Under the pieces are notes generated by a model. The model searched no databases. It was given only the letters and a program-made list of their open reading frames with translations, and was not told the DNA's origin. DNA of 64,000 nt from Paracoccus denitrificans (GTDB taxonomy: Bacteria; Pseudomonadota; Alphaproteobacteria; Rhodobacterales; Rhodobacteraceae), in assembly GCA_005768755.1 (NCBI GenBank), contig VAFL01000004.1:186001-250000 (forward strand). The letters run 5' to 3'. Position 1 is the stretch's first letter; each line of letters starts with the position of its first letter. A program made the position numbers and the translations under genes. Shown one piece after another: positions 61,274 to 64,000 of the stretch.

Positions 61274-63442
61274 ATGGAAAAGTTCATCCTGTTCGGACCC
61301 CTTGTCGGGGCGCTGATCGCCGGCTTTGGCTGGCGCTTCATCGGCGAAAAGGCGGCGCAGATCCTGACCACGGGCATTCTGTTCCTTGCCTGCCTGATGT
61401 CATGGATCGTCTTTCTGGGCTTTGACGGCACGGCCCAGCACATCCCTGTGATGGACTGGATCGTGTCAGGCGATTTCGTGTCGCAATGGGCGATACGGCT
61501 GGACCGGTTGACGGCGATCATGCTGATCGTTGTCACGACCGTTTCGGCATTGGTTCACCTTTATTCGATGGGCTACATGGCCCATGACGAAAACTGGGAC
61601 CATCACGAGCATTACAAGGCCCGCTTCTTCGCCTATCTGTCATTCTTCACCTTCGCGATGCTTATGCTCGTGACAGCTGACAACCTGCTGCAGATGTTCT
61701 TTGGCTGGGAAGGCGTGGGTGTCGCGTCCTATCTGTTGATCGGTTTCTATTACAAGAAACCATCGGCCAATGCGGCCGCCATGAAAGCGTTCGTCGTCAA
61801 CCGGGTCGGCGATTTCGGCTTTCTCATGGGGATCTTCGGGCTGTGGTGGCTGACCGGGAGCGTGGCCTTTGACGAAATTTTCGCGCAAGTCCCGATGATT
61901 GCCGACACCAACGTTCATTTCCTGTGGCGTGACTGGAACGCGGCGAACCTTCTGGGCGTGCTGCTGTTCATCGGGGCGATGGGTAAATCGGCGCAGCTGT
62001 TCCTTCACACCTGGCTGCCGGACGCGATGGAGGGGCCAACGCCCGTGTCCGCACTGATCCACGCCGCGACCATGGTCACGGCTGGCGTGTTCCTTGTTTG
62101 CCGCATGTCGCCGCTTTACGAATTTGCGCCGCAGGCAACGCTGTTCATCACGATCATCGGCGCATGCACTGCCTTTTTCGCCGCGACCGTGGGTCTGGTT
62201 CAGAACGACATCAAGCGCGTCATCGCCTATTCGACCTGCTCGCAGCTGGGTTACATGTTCGTCGCTGCGGGGGTTGGCGTTTATTCTGCCGCGATGTTCC
62301 ATCTGCTGACGCATGCCTTTTTCAAGGCCATGCTGTTTCTTGGGGCGGGTTCGGTCATCCACGCGATGCATCATGAACAGGACATGCGGAACTATGGCGG
62401 TCTGCGAAAGAAAATCCCGCTGACCTTCTGGGCGATGCTGATCGGCACGCTTGCCATCACTGGTGTCGGCATTCCGCTGACCACGATCGGCTTTGCCGGC
62501 TTCCTGTCGAAAGACGCGATCATCGAAAGCGCCTGGGTCGGGAACGGCTTTGCGTTCTGGATGCTTGTGATTGCCGCCGGGATGACCAGCTTCTACAGCT
62601 GGCGGCTGATGTTCATGACCTTCTGGGGCAGGCCCCGTGGCGACCATCACGCCCATGACCACGCCCATGAATCGCCGCCGGTGATGACGGTGCCGCTTGG
62701 CGTGCTGGCCATTGGCGCAATCTTTTCCGGTATGGTCTGGTACGGCGACTTCTTCGGCGATCGCGTGAACCAGTTCTTCCATCTTGCAGGCGCTGAAAGC
62801 CACGAGGCGCCAGCCGCTGAACATGGCGAGGCTTCGGCCACCGATCATGCGACCGATGCCGAAGCTGGCACCGCAGAAGCTGGCACGGAAATCGCCGCGG
62901 CCGATACTGCGGAAGGTGAACATGGCGCTGCGGCCACATCAGAAGCCGAGCATGCCGATACTGGCCATGTAAACACCGACGTTCCGGCCCCCGTTGGCGG
63001 TGCGATCTACATGCACCCGGACAACCATGTCATTCACGAGGCTCATGAGGCGCCGAAATGGGTGAAGGTCTCGCCGTTCATTGCCATGCTGATCGGTCTG
63101 TTCACTGCGTTCATGATGTATATCCGCTATCCCGATGCACCCGCGAAGCTGGCAGAGACTCAGCGTCCGCTGTACAATTTCCTGCTGAACAAGTGGTATT
63201 TCGACGAGATCTACGACCGGGTCTTCGTGCGCCCTGCGCGCGGACTTGGCCGGGCGCTGTGGGTTGAAGGCGACGGCAAGGTCATCGACGGCACGATCAA
63301 CGGGATCACCATGGGGCTGATTCCCCGGCTGGCGCGTTTCGCGGGCCGGTTGCAATCGGGCTATGTCTTCCACTATGCGCTTGCCATGGTGGCGGGCGTC
63401 CTGGGCCTGCTGATCTGGGTGATGATGCGCGGGAGCATGTAA
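61274..63442 (+). CDS. nuoL: NADH-quinone oxidoreductase subunit L
   Basis: Distal proton-pumping subunit with the long lateral helix. 722 aa, above the usual 610-650. [46 protein letters not shown] and [19 protein letters not shown] are standard. The extra length is an insert at about 455-590: HHAHDHAHE, then a helix, then a His/Glu/Ala-rich disordered stretch, before [14 protein letters not shown]. Confidence 0.96.
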   Translation: MEKFILFGPLVGALIAGFGWRFIGEKAAQILTTGILFLACLMSWIVFLGFDGTAQHIPVMDWIVSGDFVSQWAIRLDRLTAIMLIVVTTVSALVHLYSMGYMAHDENWDHHEHYKARFFAYLSFFTFAMLMLVTADNLLQMFFGWEGVGVASYLLIGFYYKKPSANAAAMKAFVVNRVGDFGFLMGIFGLWWLTGSVAFDEIFAQVPMIADTNVHFLWRDWNAANLLGVLLFIGAMGKSAQLFLHTWLPDAMEGPTPVSALIHAATMVTAGVFLVCRMSPLYEFAPQATLFITIIGACTAFFAATVGLVQNDIKRVIAYSTCSQLGYMFVAAGVGVYSAAMFHLLTHAFFKAMLFLGAGSVIHAMHHEQDMRNYGGLRKKIPLTFWAMLIGTLAITGVGIPLTTIGFAGFLSKDAIIESAWVGNGFAFWMLVIAAGMTSFYSWRLMFMTFWGRPRGDHHAHDHAHESPPVMTVPLGVLAIGAIFSGMVWYGDFFGDRVNQFFHLAGAESHEAPAAEHGEASATDHATDAEAGTAEAGTEIAAADTAEGEHGAAATSEAEHADTGHVNTDVPAPVGGAIYMHPDNHVIHEAHEAPKWVKVSPFIAMLIGLFTAFMMYIRYPDAPAKLAETQRPLYNFLLNKWYFDEIYDRVFVRPARGLGRALWVEGDGKVIDGTINGITMGLIPRLARFAGRLQSGYVFHYALAMVAGVLGLLIWVMMRGSM

Positions 63443-63443
63443 G

Positions 63444-64000
63444 ATGACCAATATCCTCTCGATCATCACCTTCCTGCCGATTGTCGCGGCGCTGATTCTG
63501 GCCATTTTCCTGCGCGGTGATGACGATTCGTCGCGACGCAATGCAAAATGGCTGGCCTTGATTGCCACCACAGCGACCTTCGTGATCTCGCTTTACGTTC
63601 TGTTCGGATTCGATCCGGCCGATACCGGCTTTCAGTTCGTCGAGGACCGCAACTGGATCTTCGGGCTGCGCTACAAGATGGGCGTGGACGGGATCTCGGT
63701 CCTGTTCGTCATGCTGACGACCTTCCTGATGCCGATTACCATCCTGTCGACCTGGGAGGTGCAGACCCGCGTCAAGGAATACATGATCGCCTTCCTAGTG
63801 CTGGAAGGGCTGATGATCGGCGTTTTCACGGCGCTGGATCTGATCCTGTTCTATCTGTTCTTCGAGGCAGGCCTGATCCCGATGTTCCTGATCATCGGCA
63901 TCTGGGGTGGGGCGAACCGGATTTATGCCGCGTTCAAGTTCTTCCTCTATACCTTCCTCGGCTCGGTCCTGATGCTGGTCGCCATGGTGGTCATGTATCG
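63444..64000 (+). CDS. nuoM: NADH-quinone oxidoreductase subunit M, N-terminal part
   Basis: First 185 codons of the NuoM antiporter-like subunit; the rest is past the right edge. [22 protein letters not shown], then [22 protein letters not shown] and [21 protein letters not shown] are the family motifs, including the conserved membrane Glu in FFEAGLIP. nuoN is expected just outside. Confidence 0.96.
   Translation, partial: MTNILSIITFLPIVAALILAIFLRGDDDSSRRNAKWLALIATTATFVISLYVLFGFDPADTGFQFVEDRNWIFGLRYKMGVDGISVLFVMLTTFLMPITILSTWEVQTRVKEYMIAFLVLEGLMIGVFTALDLILFYLFFEAGLIPMFLIIGIWGGANRIYAAFKFFLYTFLGSVLMLVAMVVMY

Overview
The window is a 64 kb piece of high-GC alphaproteobacterial chromosome, almost certainly from Rhodobacteraceae and most likely Paracoccus or a close relative. 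The evidence is the cta operon order (ctaC, ctaB, small gene, ctaG, ctaE, SURF1, with no ctaD beside it), a CtaC whose mature start ([10 protein letters not shown]) and CuA region resemble Paracoccus aa3 oxidase, small families typical of the group (DUF6522, DUF5333, DUF5337), and a nuo operon interrupted by many extra reading frames. It is ordinary chromosome: I see no insertion sequences, prophage, CRISPR array, tRNA or rRNA.

Layout. 1-5.8 kb: pyrG (5' part only) and secG, a DUF892 ferritin-like gene and accA on the minus strand; then a plus-strand run of sohB-like peptidase, a 38-aa membrane microprotein, a Na+/Ca2+ exchanger and a pteridine-reductase-like SDR. 5.8-22.7 kb: housekeeping genes on both strands (uvrC, 5-formyl-THF cyclo-ligase, DUF6522, sodB, ccmI-ruvX, an HPP-CBS membrane protein, a 3-oxoacid CoA-transferase pair, dprA, topA-xdhC, tldD). 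22.9-27.3 kb: cytochrome aa3 oxidase subunits II and III with their assembly factors. 27.3-35.5 kb: thrC, an M16 peptidase, a GNAT acetyltransferase, a GlcD-type flavoprotein, and a dipeptide-type ABC transporter with no binding protein beside it. 35.4-44.9 kb: an endonuclease/exonuclease/phosphatase-family protein, a RecD-like helicase, EcsC, flavin reductase, apt, an EamA transporter, a secreted esterase and an MFS_3 exporter; a possible gene remnant lies before the exporter.

45.4-64 kb is the most interesting part: the complex I operon nuoA-nuoM (truncated at the right edge), with a recognisable promoter and a 5'-leader hairpin. Between the canonical genes sit about twelve non-canonical reading frames. 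They include lipoproteins or exported proteins (47, 141, 262, 179, 164 and 170 aa), DUF5337, DUF5333, a 56-aa soluble protein, a carboxymuconolactone-decarboxylase fold lacking the usual Cys and His residues, and a membrane protein with a poly-Asp tract. That membrane protein's C-terminal helix-hairpin-helix domain is duplicated at the C-terminus of NuoE. Three consecutive exported proteins between nuoJ and nuoK share a Cys / V(M)DC / CxC pattern and look like paralogues. I read this as a lineage-specific accessory layer for complex I, much of it facing the periplasm. Its function is unknown and cannot be settled from sequence alone.
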